From Bdellovibrionales bacterium (lineage in GTDB: Bacteria > Bdellovibrionota_C > UBA2361 > SZUA-149 > JAGRAN01), in the NCBI GenBank assembly GCA_020434585.1, contig JAGRAN010000054.1, positions 1,867 to 47,274 on the forward strand: a stretch of 45,408 nt of DNA, given 5' to 3'. Under the pieces are notes generated by a model. The model ran no database searches, was not told where the DNA came from, and worked only from the letters and a program-made list of their open reading frames with translations. Every line of letters starts with the position of its first letter. Positions within the stretch are counted from its first letter, which is position 1. A program made the position numbers and the translations under genes. Positions 31,845-40,230 of the stretch are shown here, piece after piece.

Positions 31845-33278
31845 ATGTCTAGGGACACCGTATACCTTATTACCTTAATGCTTCTTGCCGCGGCATTGCG
31901 CCTTTACGGTTTGGATTCCCGCAGCCTCTGGCTTGATGAAGCAACCAGCTTGGCAATCGCCGGCCAGCCGTTAAGCGACATCCTGGGCGGCACAGGTTTC
32001 GACCGTCATACCCCGCCTTTTTATTACATTGTCCTCCATTTGTGGCTGCTGCCGCTTGACCCGACGGTGTGGAGCCTTCGGCTCCTCTCAGTTTTCTGTG
32101 ACGTAATTAATACCGGGCTGCTTTTTCTGGTTGCACGGGCGTTTCTCGGCTCACCCGCCGGACTGCTGAGCTCCTTCCTTTGGGCCGCGTCCCCATATGC
32201 CGTTTACTACGGACAAGAAGGACGCATGTACTCGATGGCTGTAACGCTGTTGCTTGTTTGCACTTTGCTCGCGGCAAAGCTGCGGAACGAAAGCTTCAGT
32301 CTGGCTCATATCCTACTGCTAGCTGCGACCGCCACTGCGGGCCTCTACACGCATTACTACTTTGCGCTGGCCTTCGCGGCACTGTCTCTAGCCGTTCTCC
32401 TCGATTACAAGACTCGCCCAGCTTACGTGCTGCGGTGGCTTGCTGCCTGCGCGGCTGCAGGTTTAGCGTTCCTTCCGTGGATCGGCGTCGTCCTGCAACT
32501 TGCTGGAAGCGGAGGGCAAAGTTTTAGAGTATTTACGTTTAGCGTCCTACCGTACACGCTATTTCGCTTTGCTGCAGGGTATGCAGTATTCCCGTTTCAG
32601 TTTGATACCAAGAACGACTTTATCGCCTCCGCCTCCGCGCACGGGATTGAGCTTGCCGTTTACTGCATTGTATTCGGCGGAGCGGCCGCCTTAGGCATCT
32701 GGCAGCTGCTAAAAGCGAAAGATGGAATATCAAAGTACGTTCTGCTGCCGCTGATCTTTCCGCCGCTGGCCGCCCTATTAGTTAGCATTAAAGTTCCAAT
32801 GTTAAGCGAACGGTATCTTATCGTATCCTACCCAGCGTTTTTGATGTGCATCGCTGCCTGGATTTGCCGATCGGACGGGGCAAAGTTCAAAGTTGCTGCG
32901 GCGATGCTGCTCGAGCTGCTACTTTGCATCGGCCTAGTAATGCACTTTTACAATTCTGAATTTGGCAATACTCAATGGAACGAAGCTGCTCAGATTGTCG
33001 AAGAATCAGCCCAGCCTAATCTGGTAATTATTAATCCTGACTACGCAGCGGACGTGCTCGCATACTACATGCCGGGGAAAAGCATCTATTCTGCGATTGA
33101 CCAGCTTCCGGAGACTGAAACTTTCTGGCTTGTGGAACGCGGGACTGCCGACTCTATGCTAAGCAGCTTCACCGCGACAGGCTGGGATACCAGAAAGCAA
33201 ATTCTGCTGCCCAAGGAAAATGGCATCAGACTGTTTCTGCTAGGGAAGACCAAGACCACATCGCCTGATGCAAACTAA
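31845..33278 (+). CDS. Membrane glycosyltransferase, GT39/ArnT-like (PMT_2 type)
   Basis: This polytopic protein transfers a sugar from a polyprenyl-phosphate donor. The 477 residues contain about ten hydrophobic segments. The first luminal loop has LWLDEA with Asp31 and Glu32, the acidic motif of the family, followed by FDRHTPPFYYIVLHLW (conserved His-x-PP). QEGRMYSM near 125 and THYYFALAF near 168 also match the family. A soluble C-terminal tail begins near residue 370. It could glycosylate lipids, lipid A or proteins; the substrate is unknown. Its 3' end overlaps the convergent TrmB-type gene by 53 bases. The start ATG (31845) has no good ribosome site. Confidence 0.85.
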   Translation: MSRDTVYLITLMLLAAALRLYGLDSRSLWLDEATSLAIAGQPLSDILGGTGFDRHTPPFYYIVLHLWLLPLDPTVWSLRLLSVFCDVINTGLLFLVARAFLGSPAGLLSSFLWAASPYAVYYGQEGRMYSMAVTLLLVCTLLAAKLRNESFSLAHILLLAATATAGLYTHYYFALAFAALSLAVLLDYKTRPAYVLRWLAACAAAGLAFLPWIGVVLQLAGSGGQSFRVFTFSVLPYTLFRFAAGYAVFPFQFDTKNDFIASASAHGIELAVYCIVFGGAAALGIWQLLKAKDGISKYVLLPLIFPPLAALLVSIKVPMLSERYLIVSYPAFLMCIAAWICRSDGAKFKVAAAMLLELLLCIGLVMHFYNSEFGNTQWNEAAQIVEESAQPNLVIINPDYAADVLAYYMPGKSIYSAIDQLPETETFWLVERGTADSMLSSFTATGWDTRKQILLPKENGIRLFLLGKTKTTSPDAN

Positions 33279-34002
33279 GTAAAGCATCGGCAATGTCCTT
33301 GTTGTCGAGCGTCAACGCAACTTTCTCTGTCGAGAAGATCGCTACCTTGCTCCCATAGATAATAATTTCAACGGGCAAGCGGACACCCGGGGCAATCCTA
33401 AGCTCTTTGAGGGAATCCTGCTGGTCTTCTGGGCCTTCTCCGATCTCATCAACAATCCCGTAATACCAAATTCCTCTCTCCGCACGCTGCTTCGTGTATT
33501 CCTGCCGCCAGGAAGCAAAGGCATCTCCCGAAAGAGCAGAGCTGTAAACCTTTCCAACAAACGCATAAATCGGCGCATTATATTTAAGCGTGTCCTGAAA
33601 AATTCGCTTAAGACCATCTGAGCCATGTACGGTTTCGACCAATAATTGCGAACCTGCCGGACGCGCCATTTTCTCAATTACCGGCAGCGCCGATAGCAGC
33701 CGTTCTTTCTCCCGAGCCAAAGCGCTTTCACGAGACTCAATCAGCTGCACCAGCTCCTCCGGCGAGCAGCAGCTAAAATGCTTGACCTTATTGCGGATGA
33801 CTTCTCGGACAATCCCCTTGCGCTTAAGACCTTCAAGCACGTCATATGTTCGAGCCCTTCCGATTCCGGCGCGCTTTGCGATAACGCTGGCCGGACGAAG
33901 CCCCATTTGCAGCGCAGTTTGATATATCGACGCCTCAGTTTCGTTGAGGCCTACTCCGCTCAGCGCGGCCATTACTGCTTCTGATTCAGACGCGTTCAAC
34001 AT
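33226..34002 (-). CDS. TrmB family transcriptional regulator
   Basis: TrmB proteins combine an N-terminal winged helix with a C-terminal sensor domain and often regulate sugar use. Here residues 10-85 form the helix-turn-helix: LNETEASIYQTALQMG, then ASVIAKRAGIGRARTYDVLEGLKRKGIV. A short coiled coil follows (SRESALAREKERLLSALP). The C-terminal half (110-250) has a sensor-like domain with ETVHGSDGLKRIF and YAFVGKVYS. Three ATG codons are tandem at 34000-34008; the third is six bases after AAGGGAG and gives 258 residues. Repeats CTGTAC-N4-CTGTAC lie 24 bases upstream of the tandem ATGs, a likely operator. Its stop is inside the convergent GT39-like gene. Confidence 0.85.
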   Translation of the reverse strand: MLNASESEAVMAALSGVGLNETEASIYQTALQMGLRPASVIAKRAGIGRARTYDVLEGLKRKGIVREVIRNKVKHFSCCSPEELVQLIESRESALAREKERLLSALPVIEKMARPAGSQLLVETVHGSDGLKRIFQDTLKYNAPIYAFVGKVYSSALSGDAFASWRQEYTKQRAERGIWYYGIVDEIGEGPEDQQDSLKELRIAPGVRLPVEIIIYGSKVAIFSTEKVALTLDNKDIADALLSLHQAMWSWSSLAETV

Positions 34003-34031
34003 CATCATCTCCCTTCTCTGCTATCGCCAGA

Positions 34032-34047
34032 CTGTACTGTTCTGTAC
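34032..34047 (-). promoter_or_regulatory. Candidate operator, two CTGTAC repeats
   Basis: CTGTAC occurs at 34032-34037 and 34042-34047, 10 bases apart (one helical turn). On the minus strand it reads GTACAGAACAGTACAG. It lies 24-39 bases upstream of the first ATG of the TrmB-type regulator, where an autoregulatory site would be expected. Confidence 0.4.
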
Positions 34048-34236
34048 CTCCGGTCATGAGGGGAGATATGCAAGTAAATTTATATCTTGTCAATTTCAGT
34101 GAACATTAGGCCGTGCGATTTAGCGTACGAATTTCAAACTACCTTCAAGCTAAATACCTGTAATTACGTAAGTCGCTAGAGTACGGATCTTCCGGGACAT
34201 TTGATGAGTAAATAGCTGAAATCGCTCTATTTTTGA

Positions 34237-34386
34237 CTAATCTGCAGATTTTATCATTCGATTTTCGTTTTTCCCCGAGTTGAGTACTTTTGCGACGGCT
34301 GACTTCGTCTGCTGGTACACTCCCTCACGTCGCTTTTCGCCAAAACCAAATGCTAAACGCCGTTGTTGCCGGAACGCTAACAACAT
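34237..34386 (-). CDS. Possible small basic protein, uncertain
   Basis: A 49-codon frame starts at ATG 34384-34386 with GAGG six bases upstream. The product is basic and rich in Gln, Arg and Lys (for example RQQRRLAFGFGEKRR) with no recognised motif. The opposite strand also has an open frame. There is no sequence support beyond the ribosome site, so I give it low confidence. Confidence 0.2.
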   Translation of the reverse strand: MLLAFRQQRRLAFGFGEKRREGVYQQTKSAVAKVLNSGKNENRMIKSAD

Positions 34387-34588
34387 CGCTTGCCTCGTAC
34401 TCCCTTCGCGCAAACATTTAGAAAAAGACCTAAGCAAGTGGCGCGCTTGCTGCTGCTGGACAGCACTTACGCGGCAGCTGTCGCACTATGCGTGACAACA
34501 AAACACACTAAACATCTATAGATTTCTAGAAAACTGCCCGCTAACTTGGTTTCACAATTTAACAGCGTGTGCAGCAGAGGAAATGATG

Positions 34589-35839
34589 ATGAGACAGGGC
34601 AAACGCACAGCGTCAGCGCAAAGTAGTTGTGAAGCGGGGTGTGAGGTTGAACGCACGACTTGGCGTGTAGGGTTCGGGCTAAAGCTGCTCAAAGGCAGAA
34701 AGATCGAACGGCCGTTAAGTGCGGCGCTCGTCGTGGGAATGTTGCCCAAACTCGAAGAAATCGACAAACGTCGCAAGAAGTACTTCCGCGGAGCTGCGTC
34801 TGCGGATGTCGAGCGCACTTGCGCCGTAATCGGCAAGATTCGTAATCATCAGGACGCGGGGCATGGAGCGCATGCTGTAAAGATAGGTGCCAAGCTGCTT
34901 GGCAATTTGGAGCGTAAATACGGCTGTGAGCACCCTATACTCGCGCCGGTTTTATTTGAATGTGCGACGGCGCAGGCCGCAATTGGCGACATGCGCAAAG
35001 CCGAAGCACTTCATCTACAGGTTTGTTGGGTTATCGAGGGAGCGTATGGGGCGATAAGCTGTGAAATAGTCAGCGCACTCCATACGCTCTCCATTTTTTA
35101 CATTGAAAGCGGCATGCAGCAAAAAGCTTCGACAGTTCTATCAACAGTCCGAATGATCACCGGACGACTGCAAGTCGACGAGAACCTCCTGGCCAAAACC
35201 GAAGCAATTGCCGGACGCCAAGCCAAAGCGTCTGGCAAAACGTCAAATGCTATACGCTGTTTTATTCAGGCTGAACAACATTTTGCGGCGTGCGGCGGCC
35301 GTTATGTCAAAGAGCGCGCTAAACTGCGCCGCTTGATTGCTGAATGTCTATGTGAGCTTGGCCAGCCCGAACGAGCCGCGGCAGAACTGGTGCAGGCGCT
35401 GGAACTCGTCATACGAAAAGATGGTGCATGTTTCCCCAGTGCAGCGTCTAGAATCTACTTAGATCTGTCTCGGCTTACAGCTAGAACCTCATCTTACGAA
35501 GACGCTTGCATCTTTGCGCAAAAAGCTGAGAAGGCAGCGAGAATCGGTTGCGGAGCAATCAGCAGACAGCGAGCCGAATGCTTAGCCAATCTTGGGGCGC
35601 TGTATAATCGGGTTTGTTCCTACGAGAATGCGGTTTGGGCACTAGAGGAGGCACTAGCCGTCTTTGACCAAATCGGACCCAGTGACCCGATTATGATCGC
35701 AGACATCTACGATTTACTTTTCGACGTCTTTCAGGCCCAAGGAAAGGCAGCTGAAGCTCAAACTTACTTGATTCTCTCACGTGCTGCACGACGGACACTT
35801 GCAGACCTAGAAAGCACGCAGGAGCGAATAGTGCACTGA
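34589..35839 (+). CDS. TPR-like helical repeat protein
   Basis: I do not recognise a specific family. The 416-residue protein is mainly helical. It has repeated segments of about 40 residues resembling tetratricopeptide or Sel1/kinesin-light-chain type units: HPILAPVLFECATAQAAIGDMRKAEALHLQVCWV, then ALHTLSIFYIESGMQQKASTVL, ECLANLGALYNRVCSYENAVWALEEALAVFDQIG, and YDLLFDVFQAQGKAAEAQTYL. It has no signal peptide or membrane segment. Three tandem ATG codons lie at 34583-34591; I chose the third, eight bases after GAGG. Its stop codon overlaps the next start by one base (TGATG), so it is coupled to the small membrane protein. It may be a scaffold for that protein, an inference. Confidence 0.7.
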   Translation: MRQGKRTASAQSSCEAGCEVERTTWRVGFGLKLLKGRKIERPLSAALVVGMLPKLEEIDKRRKKYFRGAASADVERTCAVIGKIRNHQDAGHGAHAVKIGAKLLGNLERKYGCEHPILAPVLFECATAQAAIGDMRKAEALHLQVCWVIEGAYGAISCEIVSALHTLSIFYIESGMQQKASTVLSTVRMITGRLQVDENLLAKTEAIAGRQAKASGKTSNAIRCFIQAEQHFAACGGRYVKERAKLRRLIAECLCELGQPERAAAELVQALELVIRKDGACFPSAASRIYLDLSRLTARTSSYEDACIFAQKAEKAARIGCGAISRQRAECLANLGALYNRVCSYENAVWALEEALAVFDQIGPSDPIMIADIYDLLFDVFQAQGKAAEAQTYLILSRAARRTLADLESTQERIVH

Positions 35840-36084
35840 TGGCTGACTTAATAATTAAATTCTACTCCATCTCAGCGGTATGCATCGGGTTTTATTACCT
35901 GCTTCTGTTTATACTTAACGTGATTCACGCAATGCGCTGCGAACGTGACTATAGCAAACCGTCCATAGACGCGTTGGCAAATAACTCCGCTGCCGCAAAA
36001 CTGGAGATCGACCTGCTGGTGACTAGAGTTGGGAATGGTTCTCTACTGCTTACGACAAAGCTGTCTAAAAGCAGCAAAGCCTAG
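35839..36084 (+). CDS. Small single-span membrane protein, unknown
   Basis: This 81-residue protein has one strong membrane helix (YSISAVCIGFYYLLLFILNVI, about 9-29), preceded by a short N-terminus and followed by a cytoplasm-like tail with two Arg/Asp residues and an amphipathic segment (KLEIDLLVTRVGNG). Its ATG overlaps the TPR-like stop by one base (TGATG). No family was recognised. Its stop overlaps the lpxK stop by four bases on the other strand. The coupling suggests that it acts with the TPR-like protein. Confidence 0.6.
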   Translation: MADLIIKFYSISAVCIGFYYLLLFILNVIHAMRCERDYSKPSIDALANNSAAAKLEIDLLVTRVGNGSLLLTTKLSKSSKA

Positions 36085-37121
36085 TTTATCCGAGTAGCTC
36101 GGGTGACGATTTTCCAAAAGCGTTGCCGCTCGTCGATCGTCGCAAACTCACCGCTAATTCGCAGGACGAAAGCTTTGTCAGGAACTCTGGCATAGGTATC
36201 AAGCTTAACGGCATCTTTAGCAGTCATTAAAATCGGTCCTGAACCTTCGCGCTGCACTTCGGCCCAATCTACGACCGTAAACAAATGATGATCCGAAAAC
36301 GCTTTGCGGTAGACTAATTCAACACCAAGCGCCTCCAGCATGTTAAAAAAACGTTCACCGTTGGCAATCGCAGTAATGGCTGAACACTTCTGCCCCTGAA
36401 ATGCATCCAGTCGTTTAGAGGCGCCGGTCGCTATATCTACGAACTCGATCGGCCGAATCCAATACTTGAAGGTCGGAATATCGCCGAGACGATCCAGCAG
36501 TCTAGGATCAACCTCAAACTCCGGAGATAGTGTATCTCGGCGCACCAGCACAATTACATGGGCTCGTTTAAGCGCACTGGACAGCGGTTCGCGAATCGGC
36601 CCGCCTGGCAAAAGATCATTGTTAAGAATCGCATCAACCGTAGTCTGCGAAGTGACGTCAATTAGCAAAACGTCAATATCACGATCGAGATAGCGGTGCT
36701 GAAATCCGTCATCGAGAACAATCACGTCGCCGATGTTTTCTTCGACAACGTATCTGGCACCAGCAACTCTGTCCCGAGCAATAACCGTCTTAACTGCCGG
36801 ATGTAGACGCTTGGCCTGCATGATTGCTTCGTCACCTACATCTAAGACGCTGTCCAGCGGCCGGACCTCGTGAGGCCCGCGAATCGTTCCGCCATATCCT
36901 CTACTAAGAATTACTGGACGCCTGGCACGCTCCACCAGCTCCGAAACAACGTATGCAGCGAAAGGAGTTTTTCCGCTGCCACCGACTGTGATGTTTCCGA
37001 CACTTATGATCGGGCACGGCACCAACTCGCTGCGCAGTAACCCAGCATCAAAACAGGCGTTGCGAAGACTAACCGCAGCGCCATACAACATCGAAAATGG
37101 TGAAAGCACGATTGATTTCAC
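36081..37121 (-). CDS. lpxK: Tetraacyldisaccharide 4'-kinase
   Basis: LpxK phosphorylates the 4' position of the lipid A disaccharide at the inner membrane, making lipid IVA. The 346 residues contain the P-loop ISVGNITVGGSGKTP near residues 39-53, SRGYGG near 72, LDDGFQHRYL near 134-143 (metal and catalytic Asp/His), NDLLPGGPIREP near 167-178 and MTAKDAVKL near 298. An N-terminal hydrophobic helix (IVLSPFSMLYGAAVSL) anchors the protein. It is the last gene of the lipid A operon; its ATG overlaps the waaA stop by four bases (ATGA). The stop overlaps the convergent small gene. Confidence 0.96.
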   Translation of the reverse strand: MKSIVLSPFSMLYGAAVSLRNACFDAGLLRSELVPCPIISVGNITVGGSGKTPFAAYVVSELVERARRPVILSRGYGGTIRGPHEVRPLDSVLDVGDEAIMQAKRLHPAVKTVIARDRVAGARYVVEENIGDVIVLDDGFQHRYLDRDIDVLLIDVTSQTTVDAILNNDLLPGGPIREPLSSALKRAHVIVLVRRDTLSPEFEVDPRLLDRLGDIPTFKYWIRPIEFVDIATGASKRLDAFQGQKCSAITAIANGERFFNMLEALGVELVYRKAFSDHHLFTVVDWAEVQREGSGPILMTAKDAVKLDTYARVPDKAFVLRISGEFATIDERQRFWKIVTRATRIN

Positions 37122-38419
37122 CGAATGCCCCTCTTTAACTCGGGTGCGTCACAAGATTCGGACGCACCAATTACTCTAGCAATTTCTGCGACAACCGCGT
37201 CAGTCGCACCAACATTCTCCTCCCAAACCTGCCGAGACGCACTTCCTATTTCGGCTACCAGCTGCGGATTTTCAAGCAGCTTTTTAACCTCCGCATACAG
37301 CGATTCGGCATCGGACACCTCTAAATGTGCTGAAGCAGCAGCCAGCTGAGACACCGCGTCCCGCACGTTCTCAGTATGGGGTCCGACAATTACAGGAATC
37401 CCATACGCAGCCGGCTCTAGCGGGTTGTGGCCGCCAATTGGAACCAGAGTTCCCCCGACGTAAGCAATTGTTGCCAGACTGTAAGCTATCGTCAGCTCAC
37501 CCATCGAATCGAGCAGAACAATTGGCGTTCGGTGTCTTACCGTGCCTGCAGATCTACGGTTAAACTCGAGATTGTATTCGCTCAGCAGCTGAGCTGCCGC
37601 CTCAAACTTCTCCGGATGCCTTGGCGCCATTACTAGCTGCAGAGCCGGGTAATCTAAACGTAGGCGCAAATAGGCCTCAAGCAACTGAGCATCCTCGCCC
37701 GGCCGCACGCTGCCCGCAACCAAGCAGGGAGCATCCAAGTCGATTCCAATCTCTGCAGCAAACGCACAGGTTTTGTCTTTCGCTGGAATATCCGTCTTGT
37801 CGTACTTTGTTGAGCCCGCAACGTGAATCCTGCTCAAGTCCGCACCAAGAACCGCATATCGGTCTCGGTCTAGTTTACTTTGAACTAGGATGCTATCAAC
37901 ATCAGCGAAAACTTCTTTAAGAAACGGCGTTAGCAAGCGATAACGCGGGTAAGAAAGATCTGAAATCCTACCGTTAAAAATCAGCACCTTCACTCCCTGA
38001 CGCGCGCAGGATTTATAGAGGGCCGGCCAAATTTCAGTCTCAGCAATTGCCAGCAGCTTTGGTCTTAAGCGTTTCAGAACTGGCGATACTGCGCCAAGCG
38101 CATCAAACGGGAGCAGCGTAGGCGAATTATTCGGTTCGAGCTTCTTCGCTTCAGCTCTTCCTGTCAGCGAGGTTGTCGATACGTGGAATCTGGCCTCCGG
38201 CAGCTCATGCCTCAGACGTTTAACGACAGACACTAAGCCGCCAACTTCACCAACCGAAGCCCCGTGGAGCCATAAATCAACTGGTTTTGCCGTTAAGTAG
38301 GAGCCCTGCCCGCTGCGTTCATCAAAGCCAGCGGCCCAACCCGGGCTGACGCGAGCGGCAGCTTTCGCTCCGGCAAAGGCCGCACAGGAAATTCCTTGAT
38401 AGAACGGGAACCAACTCAT
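37118..38419 (-). CDS. waaA: 3-deoxy-D-manno-octulosonic acid transferase (Kdo transferase)
   Basis: WaaA adds one or more Kdo residues to lipid IVA from CMP-Kdo. The protein has DLWLHGASVGEVG near residue 47-60, TTSLTGRAEA, AETEIWPAL near 125, FNGRISDLSYPRY, and GGTLVPIGGHNPLEPAAYG near 345-363, all of the GT-B Kdo transferase family; AGSVRPGED and VMAPRHPEKF are also typical. The frame opens with GTG 38426-38428, overlapping the msbA TGA (GTGA). The ATG nine bases later (38417-38419) has GTGAGG three bases upstream and gives 433 residues, so I prefer it. The number of Kdo added cannot be read from sequence. It overlaps lpxK by four bases. Confidence 0.94.
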   Translation of the reverse strand: MSWFPFYQGISCAAFAGAKAAARVSPGWAAGFDERSGQGSYLTAKPVDLWLHGASVGEVGGLVSVVKRLRHELPEARFHVSTTSLTGRAEAKKLEPNNSPTLLPFDALGAVSPVLKRLRPKLLAIAETEIWPALYKSCARQGVKVLIFNGRISDLSYPRYRLLTPFLKEVFADVDSILVQSKLDRDRYAVLGADLSRIHVAGSTKYDKTDIPAKDKTCAFAAEIGIDLDAPCLVAGSVRPGEDAQLLEAYLRLRLDYPALQLVMAPRHPEKFEAAAQLLSEYNLEFNRRSAGTVRHRTPIVLLDSMGELTIAYSLATIAYVGGTLVPIGGHNPLEPAAYGIPVIVGPHTENVRDAVSQLAAASAHLEVSDAESLYAEVKKLLENPQLVAEIGSASRQVWEENVGATDAVVAEIARVIGASESCDAPELKRGIR

Positions 38420-38424
38420 CCCCC

Positions 38425-40227
38425 TCACCCAAATGATGAAAGGCGCGAAGACTCTCTCGGCGCTTCGGCCGACTGAATGCTGTGCAGCTTGGCATATTCG
38501 CCTCTTTTGCTCAGCAATTCTTCATGAGTTCCGCTCTCAACTACCCGGCCATCGACAATGACCGCTATCGTATTAGCTCGCCGCACCGTCGCAAGGCGGT
38601 GGGCGATGACCATAACTGTCCGGCCCTGCATCAAGCGATCAATTGCTTCTTGAACCAAAAGCTCCGACTCACTGTCCAGCGCAGCAGTCGCCTCGTCAAG
38701 CACGAGAATCGGTGCATCCTTAAGCAGCGCGCGAGCAATAGCAATTCGCTGTCGTTCTCCTCCGGAAAGTCTCAGCCCCTGTTCACCGATAACTGTTCCG
38801 TAGCCACGCGGCATCTTTTCGATGAAGACATGAGCGTTCGCTGCCTTAGCAGCCGCGTACACTTCCTCGTCAGTTGCCGTAGGGCGGCCATAGCGAATAT
38901 TGTTGAAGACGGATTCATTGAATAAGAAAGTGTGCTGACCGACTGTCGCGATTGTCTCCCGCAGAGACTCCAGTTGCACTTCTCGCAAGTCCTGGCCAGC
39001 TATCCGAATCGCTCCCTTCAGCGGGTCGTAGAATCTGGGCAGCAAATCAGCAATAGTTGATTTCCCACCGCCTGACATACCAACAAGCGCCAACATCTCT
39101 CCCGCACCAACTTCGAGATTTATATCGCGCAGAACCCACTCTTCTGAACCTTCTCGCTCACCCTTTTCATAAGCAAACCAAACGCCGTCATACTGAATAC
39201 CGGTCCGCTCACTCAAATCAAGCGGCTTGGCATCAGGGCTTTCTATGATGTCTGGCTCTGCGTCAAGAACTTCAAAGATTCGCTCTGAAGCCGCAACCCC
39301 ATTCTGAATTAGGTTGTTCAGCCGACTGAGTTTCTTCACCGGCTCATACAGCAGGAACATGGAGGTGATGAATGCTAAAAAGTCCCCTTGAGTTCGCACT
39401 CCGCCAATTACGCTAAATCCGCCGTAAAGGATGGTCGCGGCAATCGCAAGGCTTGCCACGGTCTCATTAGTTGGACCAGAAAGCGCTCCATACTTTTCGG
39501 ATTTCTTCAGCGTGTCCGTCAGGCTCTCATTCTCTGTATTAAAGCGCTCGACTTCATACGGCTGCATCGAAAAGCTTTGCACTACCTTATGTCCGATGAT
39601 TGTTTCCTGCAGCACGCTTGTCAGACCGCCAAACTGATCTTGCCCAGTCTTACTTAGCTTACGCACTCGCCTACCAAATCGTATCACCGGATAAAATCCG
39701 ATGGGAAAGCCGACTAAAGCTATCAACGCCAACACCGGGTCGAGATATATTGCTGCCCCGACAAGTGCGACTATTCGAATACTGTCCCTAATCAGTGAAG
39801 CCACAGCGTCAGTCAGCGCCATCCGCACAAGCAAACTGTCGTTGGTTATCCGTGAAATCAATGAACCAGTTTGATGCTGAGAAAAGAACGCTGGCGACAT
39901 TCGCAGCAAATGGCGATTAATGTCATTGCGAATGTCTTTAACGATGTCCAAGCCTACGCAGGCGGAATAATACTTCTGAATAAATCCAAAGTATCCACGA
40001 ACACACGCAAAAAGGACCAAGCCCGCGGCCAAGGGAATCAGCCAATGCTCTTGATGTTCGCCAAAAATCTTGTCCAGTATAACTTTAATCAAAAACGGAA
40101 GCGCACCATCGCTAGCTCCGTAAATCGTCATCGCAGCCAGAGCTACGGCGAATCGGCCTTTATAAGGTTTTATGTAGGTCAGCAGTCTGCGAAATACCGA
40201 TGCTGTTGTTGTTTCCATTGTTGACAC
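38425..40227 (-). CDS. msbA: Lipid A export ABC transporter MsbA
   Basis: This 600-residue half-transporter fuses a six-helix membrane domain with an ATPase and flips lipid A-core across the inner membrane. Residues 20-320 hold the transmembrane part (GASDGALPFLIKVILDKIF and FFSQHQTGSLISRITND are MsbA-like). The ATPase has Walker A GMSGGGKST ending near Lys389, signature LSGGERQRIAIARALL near 485, Walker B ILVLDEATAALDSESE, and the H-loop AHRL. A GTG start (40225-40227) has GGGGA seven bases upstream. It lies three bases after lpxB and overlaps waaA, which fits a lipid A exporter. Confidence 0.95.
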   Translation of the reverse strand: MSTMETTTASVFRRLLTYIKPYKGRFAVALAAMTIYGASDGALPFLIKVILDKIFGEHQEHWLIPLAAGLVLFACVRGYFGFIQKYYSACVGLDIVKDIRNDINRHLLRMSPAFFSQHQTGSLISRITNDSLLVRMALTDAVASLIRDSIRIVALVGAAIYLDPVLALIALVGFPIGFYPVIRFGRRVRKLSKTGQDQFGGLTSVLQETIIGHKVVQSFSMQPYEVERFNTENESLTDTLKKSEKYGALSGPTNETVASLAIAATILYGGFSVIGGVRTQGDFLAFITSMFLLYEPVKKLSRLNNLIQNGVAASERIFEVLDAEPDIIESPDAKPLDLSERTGIQYDGVWFAYEKGEREGSEEWVLRDINLEVGAGEMLALVGMSGGGKSTIADLLPRFYDPLKGAIRIAGQDLREVQLESLRETIATVGQHTFLFNESVFNNIRYGRPTATDEEVYAAAKAANAHVFIEKMPRGYGTVIGEQGLRLSGGERQRIAIARALLKDAPILVLDEATAALDSESELLVQEAIDRLMQGRTVMVIAHRLATVRRANTIAVIVDGRVVESGTHEELLSKRGEYAKLHSIQSAEAPRESSRLSSFG

Positions 40228-40230
40228 GAC

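Larger units (their letters stand above)
34003..34588. other. Intergenic region between regulator and TPR-like gene
   Basis: About 585 bases between divergent genes. Besides the operator candidate at 34032-34047 and a possible small ORF (34237-34386, minus), I see only short hairpins, such as GACAGC/GCTGTC near 34460-34483 and GTTGTT/AACAAC near 34362-34384. No RNA gene, terminator or conserved promoter was recognised. Confidence 0.4.
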
